Shown piece after piece: positions 8,653-18,580 of a stretch of DNA of 64,000 nt (positions are counted from its first letter, which is position 1; the number at the start of each line of letters is the position of its first letter). Both the position numbers and the translations under genes were made by a program. This DNA comes from Chitinophagales bacterium (lineage in GTDB: Bacteria; Bacteroidota; Bacteroidia; Chitinophagales; JADJOU01), in NCBI GenBank assembly GCA_030832185.1, contig JAURJQ010000022.1:124001-188000 (forward strand), written 5' to 3'. A model generated the notes under the pieces. The model was not told the DNA's origin. It ran no database searches and worked only from the letters and a program-made list of their open reading frames with translations.

Positions 8653-9402
8653 CTAAGGTGTGTATACTTTATCTAAAAATGGCAACATAGCCTCTGTAAA
8701 TTCTTTCGGATACTCCATCATAGGAGCATGACCACAACCCTCTATCCATGATAGTTCAGAATTGGGCATTAATTGATGAAATTTTTCTGCCACGAAAGGC
8801 GGTGTTATAGAATCTTCTCTGCCCCATATCAGCAAGGTTTTATTTGTAATTGTATGAATGCTATGAAGCAGATTCTGACGCGTAGCACTCTTTGCCATTT
8901 TAATTATACGAATAGCATTAGATTTAGAATTCACTATAGCCTCTATTTCAGACACTAATTCTTCTGTTACGATAGATTTATTACCAAAAGTCTCTAATAT
9001 TTTAGATCGCAGAAAATCTTTATCTCGTTTAGGATATTCATTTCCCAGAGAACTTTCAAACAACCCACTGCTTGCAGTCAATATTAATGACTTAACCTTT
9101 GAAGGGTATTGAATAGCGTATAGCAAAGCCAAATGCCCGCCTAAGGAATTGCCGAGTATAGAAAATTCTTTCAATCCCATAAAATCTACAAAACCTTTGA
9201 TATAAGTCACCATACCATCCAGATTGGCCTGCTTAAGTTCGCAATCATATAGCGGAAGATATGGCATGACAAACCGATATTTATGACCAGCTAATTGCAT
9301 CATAGTTTCAAAATTGCTCAAGGAACCAAAAAGCCCATGCAAAATTAGCACCGTAGGTCCACTACCTATTTCTGTATAATTATAATCTTCTGAAACCGAC
9401 AT
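8653..9402 (-). CDS. Alpha/beta hydrolase
   Basis: A 249-residue alpha/beta-fold hydrolase with a complete triad: nucleophile S86 in GNSLGGH, acid D197 in WGREDSITPP and H225 in EGCGHAPMMEYP. The oxyanion region HGLFGS follows the first strands. This arrangement is shared by C-C bond hydrolases, epoxide hydrolases and esterases such as YbfF or MenH-like enzymes, so the substrate cannot be assigned. No signal peptide is seen. It sits between a 2OG oxygenase (46 bases upstream) and the CBS gene (3 bases downstream). Confidence 0.85.
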   Translation of the reverse strand: MSVSEDYNYTEIGSGPTVLILHGLFGSLSNFETMMQLAGHKYRFVMPYLPLYDCELKQANLDGMVTYIKGFVDFMGLKEFSILGNSLGGHLALLYAIQYPSKVKSLILTASSGLFESSLGNEYPKRDKDFLRSKILETFGNKSIVTEELVSEIEAIVNSKSNAIRIIKMAKSATRQNLLHSIHTITNKTLLIWGREDSITPPFVAEKFHQLMPNSELSWIEGCGHAPMMEYPKEFTEAMLPFLDKVYTP

Positions 9403-9448
9403 CTATCCTCAATTACTCCGCATTACTAGTTTAACGTAAATTTAAATT

Positions 9449-10399
9449 TTATTTTTTTATGAGTCCTATTTCTAGCAAACGCTCTGTGAGATAATCTCCT
9501 GCTGTAATAGGTTGATAAGCGCTTGGGTGCGTATCATTAATACAGGAAGGCAAACACGTCAAATCCATTTCAGATACTGGATGTAGAAAAAATGGCATGG
9601 AGAATCGGCTGGTATGCCATTTATCACGAGGTGGATTCACTACTCTATGAGTCGTAGATTTCAACCTATTATTGGTCAGTCGCTGCAGCATATCACCTAC
9701 ATTGACTACAAAATGATTTTCGGGGGCATTGACTTTTAGCCAGCTTCCATCGGCAGTCTTCACTTCCAGTCCCTCAGCACTGGCTCCTACAAGAAGAGTT
9801 ATCAGATTAATATCTTCGTGCGCTTCTGCTCTGATGGAGTTTTTAGGCTCATGTAAAATAGGAGGGTAATGTATCGCTCGTAAAATTGAATTACCATTTT
9901 TAATAAATGGTTCGAAATAATGATCTGCTAGTCCTAGATAAGAAGCTATAGCTTTGAGTAATATACTTCCGCTCTTTTCGAATCCACGATAAAGCGCCAT
10001 ACTCTGCCGATTGAAATCATGAATTTCACTGACCTGCACATTGGCAGGATAGTGTTCATTACTTACATAGTCTCCTTCTACTTCCTGTCCTATCTGCCAA
10101 AATTCTTTTAAATCTGGTGCATCAGATCCTTTAGCATGCTCTCTTCCGAATGAAGTGTATCCTCTCTGACCACCTAGTTCAGGAACTTCATATTTAACCT
10201 TAGTTTCTACTGGCAATTTGAAAAATGATTCTACACTTCCGTAAAACTTTTTAATCTCTTCCTCTGGAGTAAAGTGATTCTTTACACAAGCGAATCCAAT
10301 ATTAGAAAATGTGCCTCCTAAATCATTAATAAATTTTTTCTTTACTGCCGGATCAGGACTCAAATAGTCCATTGGATCGAGGTTGGGTATAAAGTTCAT
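9449..10399 (-). CDS. Isopenicillin N synthase-like 2OG-Fe(II) oxygenase
   Basis: A 316-residue non-heme iron dioxygenase of the isopenicillin N synthase family. The iron-binding facial triad is intact: H194 and D196 in AHEDINLITLL and H251 in STTHRVVNPP; the 2-oxoglutarate-binding R265-x-S267 is in RFSMPFF. The N-terminal non-haem dioxygenase domain (GFACVKNH) is also typical. Family members oxidise very diverse small molecules, so the substrate is unknown. It is cytoplasmic and lies 17 bases downstream of the membrane-protein gene on the same strand. Confidence 0.88.
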   Translation of the reverse strand: MNFIPNLDPMDYLSPDPAVKKKFINDLGGTFSNIGFACVKNHFTPEEEIKKFYGSVESFFKLPVETKVKYEVPELGGQRGYTSFGREHAKGSDAPDLKEFWQIGQEVEGDYVSNEHYPANVQVSEIHDFNRQSMALYRGFEKSGSILLKAIASYLGLADHYFEPFIKNGNSILRAIHYPPILHEPKNSIRAEAHEDINLITLLVGASAEGLEVKTADGSWLKVNAPENHFVVNVGDMLQRLTNNRLKSTTHRVVNPPRDKWHTSRFSMPFFLHPVSEMDLTCLPSCINDTHPSAYQPITAGDYLTERLLEIGLIKK

Positions 10400-10416
10400 A
10401 TATTTATGATAGATTT

Positions 10417-11583
10417 TTAAAAGAATAGAAACAAAGATAAGTTAGTTAATACAATAAGCCCAACAATTTTTACTAAAGCTGGTCTGGCGTCAGAGGCCTT
10501 AAACAATTTCTCTAACCATACACTAATGCAGATCACCAAAGGCGGCACAAAATATAAGCTAGCAAATGGATTTTGAAAATAATGAACGAGTAAAATACTA
10601 TAAATCAGAATTGGAATGAGGCTTAATATCAAATACTTGTATCCATTTTTAGTAAAAATAAACTTTCTTTTCTTAGCCATAAAAGAATAAAAAACCAATA
10701 CTGCTAAGGCAACAAACAAGACGCCAAGTCGCTTGATCATTTGAGTCACAATCTCAAACCCAGACTGCTTGAGATGACCATAAAATGGTGATTCCCGCAG
10801 AAAGGTATCCTTAAAATAATAGATTACTGTCTTCCAACCACCTGCTAACCCATATTGCCCATAAATCAGCATTGTTATAGATCCCGCAACCACAGCAGCT
10901 ATGATAATGTAAGGGAATAATTTATAGCCTTTCCTCAGATTGACAAAAGCGATAAGAATAATCATAAAATTAAATACGACTCCAAACCAAGAAGAATAAG
11001 ACATGATAGCTAAAAATAAGCCAATCAAAAAGATATACTTCACACTCCTGTATCGCTCCTTTATGAGGAGTTTTAGGAAGATATATTGCGAAATAATGAG
11101 GAAAGGTAAAACAAAAATGTCAGGGTGATAATTAAAAAATTGATAGCTCAGAATAGGGTAAGCGGTGAGATAAAGAATCATACCTATCCATGCATATGGA
11201 CTCGTTTCCGTTTTAGCATGCTTGAGCGTAAGAAGACATATAGTCAAATAAATAAAAAAGGCGGAAACAGCTACTAGAGTGCTATTAAAAACATAATAAC
11301 TTTTAAAACCAAACACAGAATTGAAACCAAATAAGCTGTAGTATGATAATGGTGGATGGGATAAATAAGCTATAGCGCTAGAATCGTGCACAAAGATTGG
11401 CACGAAGTGATGTTGACTCCATGCATGCGTTTTCCAATAATCAATAATACAAAGGGCCTTTTGAGAATAGTCTTGCGGCTCGATATCACCTGCATGAATA
11501 AGGGCTAGTACCAGAATCTGATAGGCTAATAAAAATATAATAACCCAAAGCAATGGTCTTTTAACACTCACTTTTAATGACAC
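10417..11583 (-). CDS. GT-C type membrane glycosyltransferase-like protein
   Basis: A 388-residue protein with about ten hydrophobic segments. The first external loop after TM1 has DIEPQDYSQ and later SHPPLSYY; an acidic residue after TM1 plus an HPPL motif is seen in the ArnT/PMT (GT39) family, which transfers sugars from polyprenyl-phosphate donors. The protein is shorter than typical ArnT (about 550 residues) and lacks a clear soluble C-terminal domain, so function is only suggested. It is the first gene of the cluster that ends with nadK; a TAGGTTTG box precedes it. Confidence 0.7.
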   Translation of the reverse strand: MSLKVSVKRPLLWVIIFLLAYQILVLALIHAGDIEPQDYSQKALCIIDYWKTHAWSQHHFVPIFVHDSSAIAYLSHPPLSYYSLFGFNSVFGFKSYYVFNSTLVAVSAFFIYLTICLLTLKHAKTETSPYAWIGMILYLTAYPILSYQFFNYHPDIFVLPFLIISQYIFLKLLIKERYRSVKYIFLIGLFLAIMSYSSWFGVVFNFMIILIAFVNLRKGYKLFPYIIIAAVVAGSITMLIYGQYGLAGGWKTVIYYFKDTFLRESPFYGHLKQSGFEIVTQMIKRLGVLFVALAVLVFYSFMAKKRKFIFTKNGYKYLILSLIPILIYSILLVHYFQNPFASLYFVPPLVICISVWLEKLFKASDARPALVKIVGLIVLTNLSLFLFF

Positions 11584-11633
11584 GATAGTGGTTAGTTTTT
11601 AGCGTTTACTTGAACTCGAATCCTTAATTTATA

Positions 11634-11641
11634 CAAACCTA
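11634..11641 (-). promoter_or_regulatory. Candidate -7 promoter box for the nadK cluster
   Basis: On the minus strand, TAGGTTTG matches TAnnTTTG, 50 bases upstream of the start at 11583. No TTG at the expected distance is visible, so support rests on the -7 box and its intergenic position only. Confidence 0.3.
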
Positions 11642-11684
11642 CTCAATTTTTAGAAATTGCGCTGCGGTTTCTTAAAAATTAAGC

Positions 11685-11693
11685 TATATTTGC
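11685..11693 (+). promoter_or_regulatory. Candidate -7 promoter box for rpoN
   Basis: TATATTTGC matches the extended Bacteroidota -7 consensus TAnnTTTGC, 41 bases upstream of the ATG at 11735. The nearest upstream TTG is about 25 bases away, longer than usual. Confidence 0.35.
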
Positions 11694-11734
11694 TTTTAAG
11701 CGTAATGGTATAATTTTTGATACCCAAAATCTAT

Positions 11735-13195
11735 ATGGCCAAAAATTCATTAAAGCAGGTTCAGACCCAGCAGCAGAAGCTCTCCCAACAGAATATTCAA
11801 TTATTCAAAATGATGGAGTTGAACTTATTGCAATTTGATGAAAAAGTAAAGGAAGAATTGGACTTAAATCCTGCTCTAGAGGATATTGATAACTCCGTAT
11901 CGGCTGAAAATATAGATAGTTTCGATAGAGAATTTTCACCTCAAACTAAATCCATAGAGAGCTTATCACTGGAAGGAAATTATTCCAATACATCTAGTTC
12001 AAGAGAATCAGCAGACCACTATGGTCAGAGCCATTCTGAGATAGATGATTCGGAATGGTATATCCCTGCCGAAGATAGCGAAACCCTGATGGCGAATCTC
12101 AATAACCAACTGACCTATCTCAATCTATCATCTGATCAAATGATTATAGGAGAGTTTATTATAGGCAGCTTAGATGATGATGGCTATCTGAGACGTTCTA
12201 TGGAGAGTATCATAGATGACCTTAGTTTCAGACAGAACTTTTATACCTCCAAGGAAGCCGTAGCCGAGGTCCTAGAGTTCGTCCAGGATCTGGATCCTCC
12301 AGGGATCGCCGCTAGAAATCTTCAGGAATGTCTTTCTATTCAGCTTCGCAAGAAAAAATACACAGTACTAGTAGATCACGCATTAACTATAGTCAGCGAT
12401 TATTTCGAAGACTATACGAAGAAAAACTACGATAGAATATTCAAAAAACTCAAACTAACTGAAAGAGAATTTCAATCAGTTAAAACGATAATACAAAACC
12501 TAAACCCTCTGCCCGGTCAGGATAAGGATAATACGCTTGGCAAATTTATCATCCCTGATTTCTTTGTCTATAGAAATGAAAATAAGCTAGAACTAGAACT
12601 ACATTCCTATAATAAACCCAATCTGGTCATCAATAAGGAATTTGTAGATATGCTCAAAAAAATAAAAGCTGAGAAGAAAAAATCAAAAGCAGAGCAGGAT
12701 GCCCAGGATTATGTAGCAGATAAGATCAATAAAGCTAATCAATTTCTATCACTCATAAAAGAGCGTCAAGAGACCATGGTTATTATCATGGAGACTATTC
12801 TCACTAAGCAGAGAGAATTCTTCCTCACGGGAGAAGAATCCAATCTAAAACCCATGACGCTAAAAAATATAGCGGATGTCGTATTTTTTGATGTATCTAC
12901 CATCTCTAGAGTCACCAGTACGAAATATGTGCAAACAGAGTTTGGTATTTTCAGCCTCAAAAAGTTATTTACAGAGGGCATCATGAATGCTGATGGAGAA
13001 GAAGTGAGCAATCGAAAAATAATGAAGAGTATAGAAGATCTCATAGAAGATGAAAATAAATCAAATCCCTTTTCGGATGATGATATCACTATAGAATTAG
13101 AAAAAATGGGCTACAAAATAGCTCGTCGTACAGTGGCTAAATATAGAGAAAACCTTAAGATTCCACCCAAACATGCACGAAAATTAAATTCCTAA
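11735..13195 (+). CDS. rpoN: RNA polymerase sigma-54 factor
   Basis: Sigma factor that recognises -24/-12 promoters and needs an AAA+ activator; none is encoded in this window. I start at ATG 11735 (486 residues) because it gives the canonical MAKNSLKQ start; an in-frame TTG at 11717 is less likely. The Gln-rich activator-interacting region I is at residues about 5-45, followed by an acidic linker, the core-binding domain (SLDDDGYL, LDPPGIAARNLQECL), the helix-turn-helix (DVSTISRVTSTKYVQT) and the RpoN box ARRTVAKYRE near residues 463-472. It is 1 base upstream of a membrane-protein gene. Confidence 0.96.
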   Translation: MAKNSLKQVQTQQQKLSQQNIQLFKMMELNLLQFDEKVKEELDLNPALEDIDNSVSAENIDSFDREFSPQTKSIESLSLEGNYSNTSSSRESADHYGQSHSEIDDSEWYIPAEDSETLMANLNNQLTYLNLSSDQMIIGEFIIGSLDDDGYLRRSMESIIDDLSFRQNFYTSKEAVAEVLEFVQDLDPPGIAARNLQECLSIQLRKKKYTVLVDHALTIVSDYFEDYTKKNYDRIFKKLKLTEREFQSVKTIIQNLNPLPGQDKDNTLGKFIIPDFFVYRNENKLELELHSYNKPNLVINKEFVDMLKKIKAEKKKSKAEQDAQDYVADKINKANQFLSLIKERQETMVIIMETILTKQREFFLTGEESNLKPMTLKNIADVVFFDVSTISRVTSTKYVQTEFGIFSLKKLFTEGIMNADGEEVSNRKIMKSIEDLIEDENKSNPFSDDDITIELEKMGYKIARRTVAKYRENLKIPPKHARKLNS

Positions 13196-13196
13196 T

Positions 13197-13844
13197 ATGA
13201 ACCTAAGTTTTGCTCGATTCTTTTCTGTCATTTTTCATCCTATCTTAATACCCTTATATAGCATATTGATTATTTTATATATGTTCCCCTATCGATATGT
13301 GCATGTGCCAGACAAGACGTGGAATGTGACCATAGGTGTCATTCTAGCAATGACTATGCTCATACCGGCAATTGTCATTTTAATATTAAAAAAACTGGAA
13401 ATTGTTGAAGACTATGATATCAGTCTTCAGAAGCAGCGTATTTTTCCCTATCTCATCTTCTTTTTCTTCTATCTAATGACCTTTCTTACCATTCGGCCTA
13501 AGCTCAATAGCTCTTTGGTGTTTTTAGAAGATGCCTTGCTAGCCTCCGTCATGCTTGGCGCTACCATATCCCTCTGCCTCGCCTTTTTTCTCAATAATTT
13601 CCTAAAAGTAAGTGTACACACCATGGGGGTTACCAATTTATTTATGGTGGTATGTCTACTTTCTGGAAATACCCATCAAGTCACCTTCTTCTTACTCCTT
13701 ATCACGCTCATAGCCATTGGGGTTACAGGCAGTGCAAGAATCTATCTACGTGCGCACACATCGCGGGAGGTATACTATGGGTTGTTCTGTGGCTTCATGG
13801 GCCAATTGATCGCTTTTCTGGCTTATTTTGATAAAGGGGTATAG
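13197..13844 (+). CDS. PAP2-like integral membrane protein
   Basis: A 215-residue protein with about six membrane helices. The C-terminal half contains KVSVHTMG and, after another helix, ARIYLRAHTSREVYYGLFCG. The spacing of SxHT and RxxLxxHTxxxVxxG resembles motifs 2 and 3 of the PAP2/undecaprenyl-pyrophosphate phosphatase superfamily, but motif 1 (KxxxxxxRP) is not obvious, although RP is present in TIRPKLN. Activity is therefore uncertain. It starts 1 base after rpoN and is probably translationally linked to it. Substrates of relatives are lipid phosphates of the envelope. Confidence 0.7.
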   Translation: MNLSFARFFSVIFHPILIPLYSILIILYMFPYRYVHVPDKTWNVTIGVILAMTMLIPAIVILILKKLEIVEDYDISLQKQRIFPYLIFFFFYLMTFLTIRPKLNSSLVFLEDALLASVMLGATISLCLAFFLNNFLKVSVHTMGVTNLFMVVCLLSGNTHQVTFFLLLITLIAIGVTGSARIYLRAHTSREVYYGLFCGFMGQLIAFLAYFDKGV

Positions 13845-13876
13845 GACATATTATTTTCCGCTTACTATTGAAAACC

Positions 13877-16800
13877 CTACCTCAGCAGCATAAAATTTCC
13901 TTCTCCAGCAACTATTTTTCCTGGTATAAAAGATTCTGCTTCGTAAGTATAATAGAATACGTCTGAATTCTGAGGTAAATCTTTATAATTTCCATCCCAC
14001 CCAGTTTTTTCATCATTCGTAAAGAATATAAGTTGACCCTGTCTATTAAATATTTTAAAACTTACAAGTTTTTTGATACCAAATCCACGAGCATAGAGTA
14101 TATCGTTATTCCCATCTCCATTCGGAGAGAAGGCTGTAGGAACTCGCACCACTATATCAGGATATAAACGAATCACGTATTTATAGGAAGATTTAAAACA
14201 TTTTCTAAAATCCTCTATTGTTAGATTATACGTTACTGAATCAAAGATTCTCATCATTGGATTGGCACAATTTTCACACGATGGATTTTTCCATTTAGGC
14301 GTCCAAGTATAGCTCCAATAAGTATCATAACCTACTGGGAGGGTAATCTCTTTTCCCATTTCTATGATAGTATCCCAGGATCTTTCTTTACGAGGTTGAA
14401 TCACTACAGCGTTTAATGATACAGAATCACTGCACCCATTGGGCGATGTAGCCTTTAAATTAAATCTAGTGGTTTCTGAAATCTGGGTAGATATCGGCGA
14501 ACTACTATATGGTGAGGCATTAAAACTATCTGGGGACAAAAACAACTTTGAATTCGGTATATCTACCTGATACTTTATATCCAGTCGCTTGCCTAGACAG
14601 ACAGAATCCACTTGGGCCGAAACTTTAGGTTTTGGAAATAGTATGATCGTAGAAGCCGAGCTATCGACACATCCCAGTGGACTGCGATAGGCGTATTGTT
14701 TGATTCTATAGGTACCAGGCTGCTGATAATTATATAGCATTAACTTATCGCTCGATAGACTTGTATCACCATTGCCGAAATTCCACTTGAAATAATCCGC
14801 TCTAGGAGCCGTATTATGAATACTGACAGGTCCTAGACAGTATGCTGTATCCGTTTTATTATTCAAATGATGTCTAGAAAGTGCTTCATAAACTAAGACC
14901 GTATCCACTTTAGCCAGAGGACAAGATTTGCCCGGTGCGAATACTATAAAACTAATAGGTACCGAATCAGAAAAAGCATTTGCTGTAGTATAACGATGTG
15001 TGACGACTCTTTCTATTCCACTTCGGATGGTTCCATCTCCGAAAGACCATAAAACAGTATCTACATCTACAGCATTAATTAATGTAAAGGTGATACTATC
15101 ATTCTTGCAGATAGCTGGTTTATCAAGTGAAAGAGTCGCTTCTGGTCCATAGACGGTATCATGTATAGGTATTGTCAAAAAACACCCATAACTTGTCCAA
15201 AAAATTGCCTCGATGAGATTCGGTCCTTTATCCAAATCTATAGTAGCAGGATTCACCGTCCTAGGACTTCCTTTGAATAGATATTTAAATTCCAGAGAAG
15301 GAATAAAGGCGCTATCATAAAACTTGACTGTGGTGACTCCGGGAAAACACTTATTGGCAGCTAAATCAAATGAATTATCTATCTGAAGTCGAGGTCTAGG
15401 ATATACGATAGTCACGTCAGTAAATGTTCTGGTACATCCTGTTTGGCGTCTTGTCTTTTCTAATTTTATGTTATGGATCCCAAGATTACTAAATTTATAA
15501 TTCAACTGGTAAGTAGTGTCATTTGGAATCAAAACATTATTGACATACCAGCGATATTGATACTTAAGAATATCATTTTCCGTACTTCGAATATTGTGAG
15601 TAAGTTCCTGACAAGTGGTATCTGGCACGATTAGATCTGAAGTATCGGACGTGAAATAAAAAAACTTCTCCAATACCTTATCTTGACAGTTTTTAGTATC
15701 TTGTATCTCCAGTCTAATTTTAAACGTATCGGCAAATCTTGTTTCTGCATAAAACAAGGTATTGAAATCCGTAGATACAAAAAACTGTGTATCGTTATTA
15801 TTTTTCACGAAGGAGACACTCCAAAAAACATTAGATATGCCAAAAGGACTGGTAGAAAGATTTTGTAAATTAATCCATTGAGCCGGTGGACAGCTATCTG
15901 TATAGTCTACCTTAAAATCGATATGATTATCGGTGACTATGATTCTTTTCGTTATCTTATCATCACACCCATTGATATCACGTGCTATAAGGGCCAGATT
16001 CATGGTATCCTCCCAGATATAGACGGGTATAGAGTCACTAGATGTATACGGAGGATATTTCTTACTGGGGTTGCCCGGCTTAGCTATACTCTCCAGCTGC
16101 CAGGTATATCTATACCCTTGATCCATATCTGCATTTCTACTTTGGCTAGGGTTAAATGTATATGGAGTGCCATTAAGGAAGAGCGTTGGATTTATTCGAC
16201 GACAGAAAAGGGTATCGGTAAAAATGGCCTTGACCTTTCTTATTTTGATGAGGGTAGAATCTTCATATCGGCATCCATTAGGATTTTCAGAAGACAGTTT
16301 GACCATATAGTCTATACTATCTCCTATAAATTTATGCCATACCGTATCTCTCAAGGTATCAAAAATATTTCCATCTCCAAAATTCCAGTTGATCTTGGTA
16401 TAGATATCTGCCGTATCGGTTACGAAAAATTGAATACTATCTCTTCGACTGCATTTGAAATCATAATTGAGATTAAATTTCGGTCCAGAAATAGTCAAAC
16501 TATCCATAGTGCTCGTGGTGCAACCCAATTTTTCCGCTATCAAATAGATATACTGTTTGCCTACATTATAAAAATTTTTATGCGTAAAATTAATCTGTTC
16601 GAAGCAGTTAAAACTCTTTTCCTTATCTGTCACAAAATACCACCGATCAAAGTTGCTGGAATTTGCCACAGCTACTGAAGTACTGTCTGATATACAAAAG
16701 TTTTTATTAGATATAATCAACGCCGGCAAAATAGAATCTGCTCTATACGTGTAAACAGGATTCACTGTATCGATGCAACCCAAGGTGTTTTTCACTATAG

Positions 16801-18448
16801 CATATGTTTTATAGGTGCCTGGATTTACGAATACATGATCCAGCTTATTTGTCTTGGTGCGCTTCACACTTCCATCGCCTAAATACCATATAACAGAATC
16901 GATACTTCCCTCTCCAAAGTGGTGTACAACAAAAGAATCTTTTCTTCCTTTACAACCTTTAGTGTAATGATTTACGAGATGTGGTCTAAATAAAGACTCC
17001 TGAAATCCCCTATACCAATCGGTGAACGTATGGACGCAATTGGTCTCTAAATTTCTAAAAGCTATTTTCGTGTGAAGCGTCAATGGTCCTCTGCGATAGT
17101 ACTCATCTGTTTTTAATAATCGATCCAGACCATAAGGTAAAATAGTATCAGGTCCAGCTCTTGAATCACTATCATTTCTGCGAATATTGAAGCTATCGGT
17201 TCTAATCATGATCCCATACTTGTCTGTATAAAACATTTTAAAATCAATAACATCCCAGCAAGGCGTCCATCGCCTAGCCACAATAGTATCTCTAAATGGG
17301 GTTCCGCAGTTTCTACTAAATCTAAATTCTGGCAATGGATAGCTTTGACAAATATTGACCTTTTTAGCAACTGTAGTTTTACAAGACGTGTCTGCTTTGT
17401 TTATTTTAGTGATATACAGGTAGGCCCAGGTATCTATATTAGGATTATCCGCGTAGAACCCTGAGAAAAAAAAGCTATCCCCCACTAAAATAGTTTCTTT
17501 ATTGAAAATATTCGCTCCCGACAATCTCAATTGAGATGAAAATTCATAGATAAATTTTGACGTATCTAAATCCTTTATTTTTATTTTACCGTAATATGGC
17601 GAACGACACACTCTACTGCTAGCTGTGTAGTCTAGGAAAGGAGTGTCTACTTTTAATCTCACGGTATCATAGCCTAGACAGCCATATTGATTTCGGGCGG
17701 CTAAAGTAATTGTAGCTAAGGTATTGGTTGTAAAAATTAAGTTAGGAGGATTGATATTGGTAGAGCTTCCGACAGTCGGCTGATCCCATTTCCATAGGTA
17801 GGTCAGGGTGGTATTGAGTGTGTCTTTAGATTTGTTAGTAATATTAGGGGTAAAGGGCACCTTACAAGCCGTAACAGGTGTCAAATCAATCTTAGCCCGA
17901 GGGACATCTAAAATTCTAAAAAAAGAATCTTTCTTTAACTCACCATAGCAGCTAGGAATGCTAGTATTGACCTGCATAGTCACGTAGCAGTAGTGTAAAT
18001 AATAACTAGGAATGACATCTATTGCGGGACTACCTAGTTTTGATCCTCCATTTTGATATATCCATCGAACAACCGTTGGCGTGACCCCAGTAGGATAGCT
18101 CGTAATATCTTTTAGATTAAACCTAAAAGGAAAACAACCCGTATTAGAAGAATCTGTGGTGAAGTTAAAGTTCAATTTAGGGTGTATAGTAATAGTTCTA
18201 GTCAAGCTGCCTATAGTGACGGTATAGGTTCCTGGTAGGTTATAACTAAATATGGGTGAATCAATGGTAGGGGTGCTTCCATTTCCGCTATTCCACTGCT
18301 GACCAGAATGCGTATTACCTACCGTATAGAATTTAAATGTATCTGGGGCACAGCCTACATATCTATTAGACGTTGTATTAATCTGGGCTTCTAAACCCAA
18401 AATAATAAAACAAAATGATATGAAAAAACTTAACCCAATACCTTTCAA
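13877..18448 (-). CDS. Large secreted PKD-repeat protein with T9SS type B sorting domain
   Basis: A 1523-residue secreted protein. A signal peptide (about residues 1-21, ending GLEAQ) is followed by many Ig-like/PKD-type repeats with the hallmark GDG...H.F...GTY.V (for example WYLGDGSVKRT then FVNPGTYKTYAI), many pairs of Cys, and numerous aromatic-rich strands. The C-terminal ~90 residues are the CHU_C / gliding-motility-associated domain: VPTAFSPNGDGNND, FKIFNRQGQLIFF, GWDGNYKDLPQNSDVFYY. This targets it through the outer membrane by T9SS and surface attachment. Repetition suggests an adhesin-like or structural role. It is monocistronic and divergent from the M43-like gene. Confidence 0.92.
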   Translation of the reverse strand: MKGIGLSFFISFCFIILGLEAQINTTSNRYVGCAPDTFKFYTVGNTHSGQQWNSGNGSTPTIDSPIFSYNLPGTYTVTIGSLTRTITIHPKLNFNFTTDSSNTGCFPFRFNLKDITSYPTGVTPTVVRWIYQNGGSKLGSPAIDVIPSYYLHYCYVTMQVNTSIPSCYGELKKDSFFRILDVPRAKIDLTPVTACKVPFTPNITNKSKDTLNTTLTYLWKWDQPTVGSSTNINPPNLIFTTNTLATITLAARNQYGCLGYDTVRLKVDTPFLDYTASSRVCRSPYYGKIKIKDLDTSKFIYEFSSQLRLSGANIFNKETILVGDSFFFSGFYADNPNIDTWAYLYITKINKADTSCKTTVAKKVNICQSYPLPEFRFSRNCGTPFRDTIVARRWTPCWDVIDFKMFYTDKYGIMIRTDSFNIRRNDSDSRAGPDTILPYGLDRLLKTDEYYRRGPLTLHTKIAFRNLETNCVHTFTDWYRGFQESLFRPHLVNHYTKGCKGRKDSFVVHHFGEGSIDSVIWYLGDGSVKRTKTNKLDHVFVNPGTYKTYAIVKNTLGCIDTVNPVYTYRADSILPALIISNKNFCISDSTSVAVANSSNFDRWYFVTDKEKSFNCFEQINFTHKNFYNVGKQYIYLIAEKLGCTTSTMDSLTISGPKFNLNYDFKCSRRDSIQFFVTDTADIYTKINWNFGDGNIFDTLRDTVWHKFIGDSIDYMVKLSSENPNGCRYEDSTLIKIRKVKAIFTDTLFCRRINPTLFLNGTPYTFNPSQSRNADMDQGYRYTWQLESIAKPGNPSKKYPPYTSSDSIPVYIWEDTMNLALIARDINGCDDKITKRIIVTDNHIDFKVDYTDSCPPAQWINLQNLSTSPFGISNVFWSVSFVKNNNDTQFFVSTDFNTLFYAETRFADTFKIRLEIQDTKNCQDKVLEKFFYFTSDTSDLIVPDTTCQELTHNIRSTENDILKYQYRWYVNNVLIPNDTTYQLNYKFSNLGIHNIKLEKTRRQTGCTRTFTDVTIVYPRPRLQIDNSFDLAANKCFPGVTTVKFYDSAFIPSLEFKYLFKGSPRTVNPATIDLDKGPNLIEAIFWTSYGCFLTIPIHDTVYGPEATLSLDKPAICKNDSITFTLINAVDVDTVLWSFGDGTIRSGIERVVTHRYTTANAFSDSVPISFIVFAPGKSCPLAKVDTVLVYEALSRHHLNNKTDTAYCLGPVSIHNTAPRADYFKWNFGNGDTSLSSDKLMLYNYQQPGTYRIKQYAYRSPLGCVDSSASTIILFPKPKVSAQVDSVCLGKRLDIKYQVDIPNSKLFLSPDSFNASPYSSSPISTQISETTRFNLKATSPNGCSDSVSLNAVVIQPRKERSWDTIIEMGKEITLPVGYDTYWSYTWTPKWKNPSCENCANPMMRIFDSVTYNLTIEDFRKCFKSSYKYVIRLYPDIVVRVPTAFSPNGDGNNDILYARGFGIKKLVSFKIFNRQGQLIFFTNDEKTGWDGNYKDLPQNSDVFYYTYEAESFIPGKIVAGEGNFMLLR

Positions 18449-18501
18449 GGCTTTTTATTTATTTCAGATGAACTGATATACTATTTCTATTTCCACAGAA
18501 A

Positions 18502-18509
18502 CAAATATA
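18502..18509 (-). promoter_or_regulatory. Candidate -7 promoter box for the PKD protein gene
   Basis: On the minus strand TATATTTG matches TAnnTTTG, 53 bases upstream of the start at 18448, in the 132-base divergent spacer. The -33 element is not evident. Confidence 0.35.
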
Positions 18510-18580
18510 GAAAAAATAGGATAAGAATTGATGAAAAATCATGTAATTTCAGTTTATTATATTAGTTTTGTGAGAGAAAC

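Noticed and set aside
11596-11640. tRNA-like TCGAATCC in the spacer between the GT-C gene and rpoN
   Set aside because: No cloverleaf can be drawn around it; it is a chance match to a T-arm word.
15878-16678. 266-codon open frame on the plus strand inside the T9SS PKD protein gene
   Set aside because: It lies fully antisense to the PKD gene, whose protein has clear domains; the frame has no recognisable motifs and unlikely composition. Treated as a shadow.
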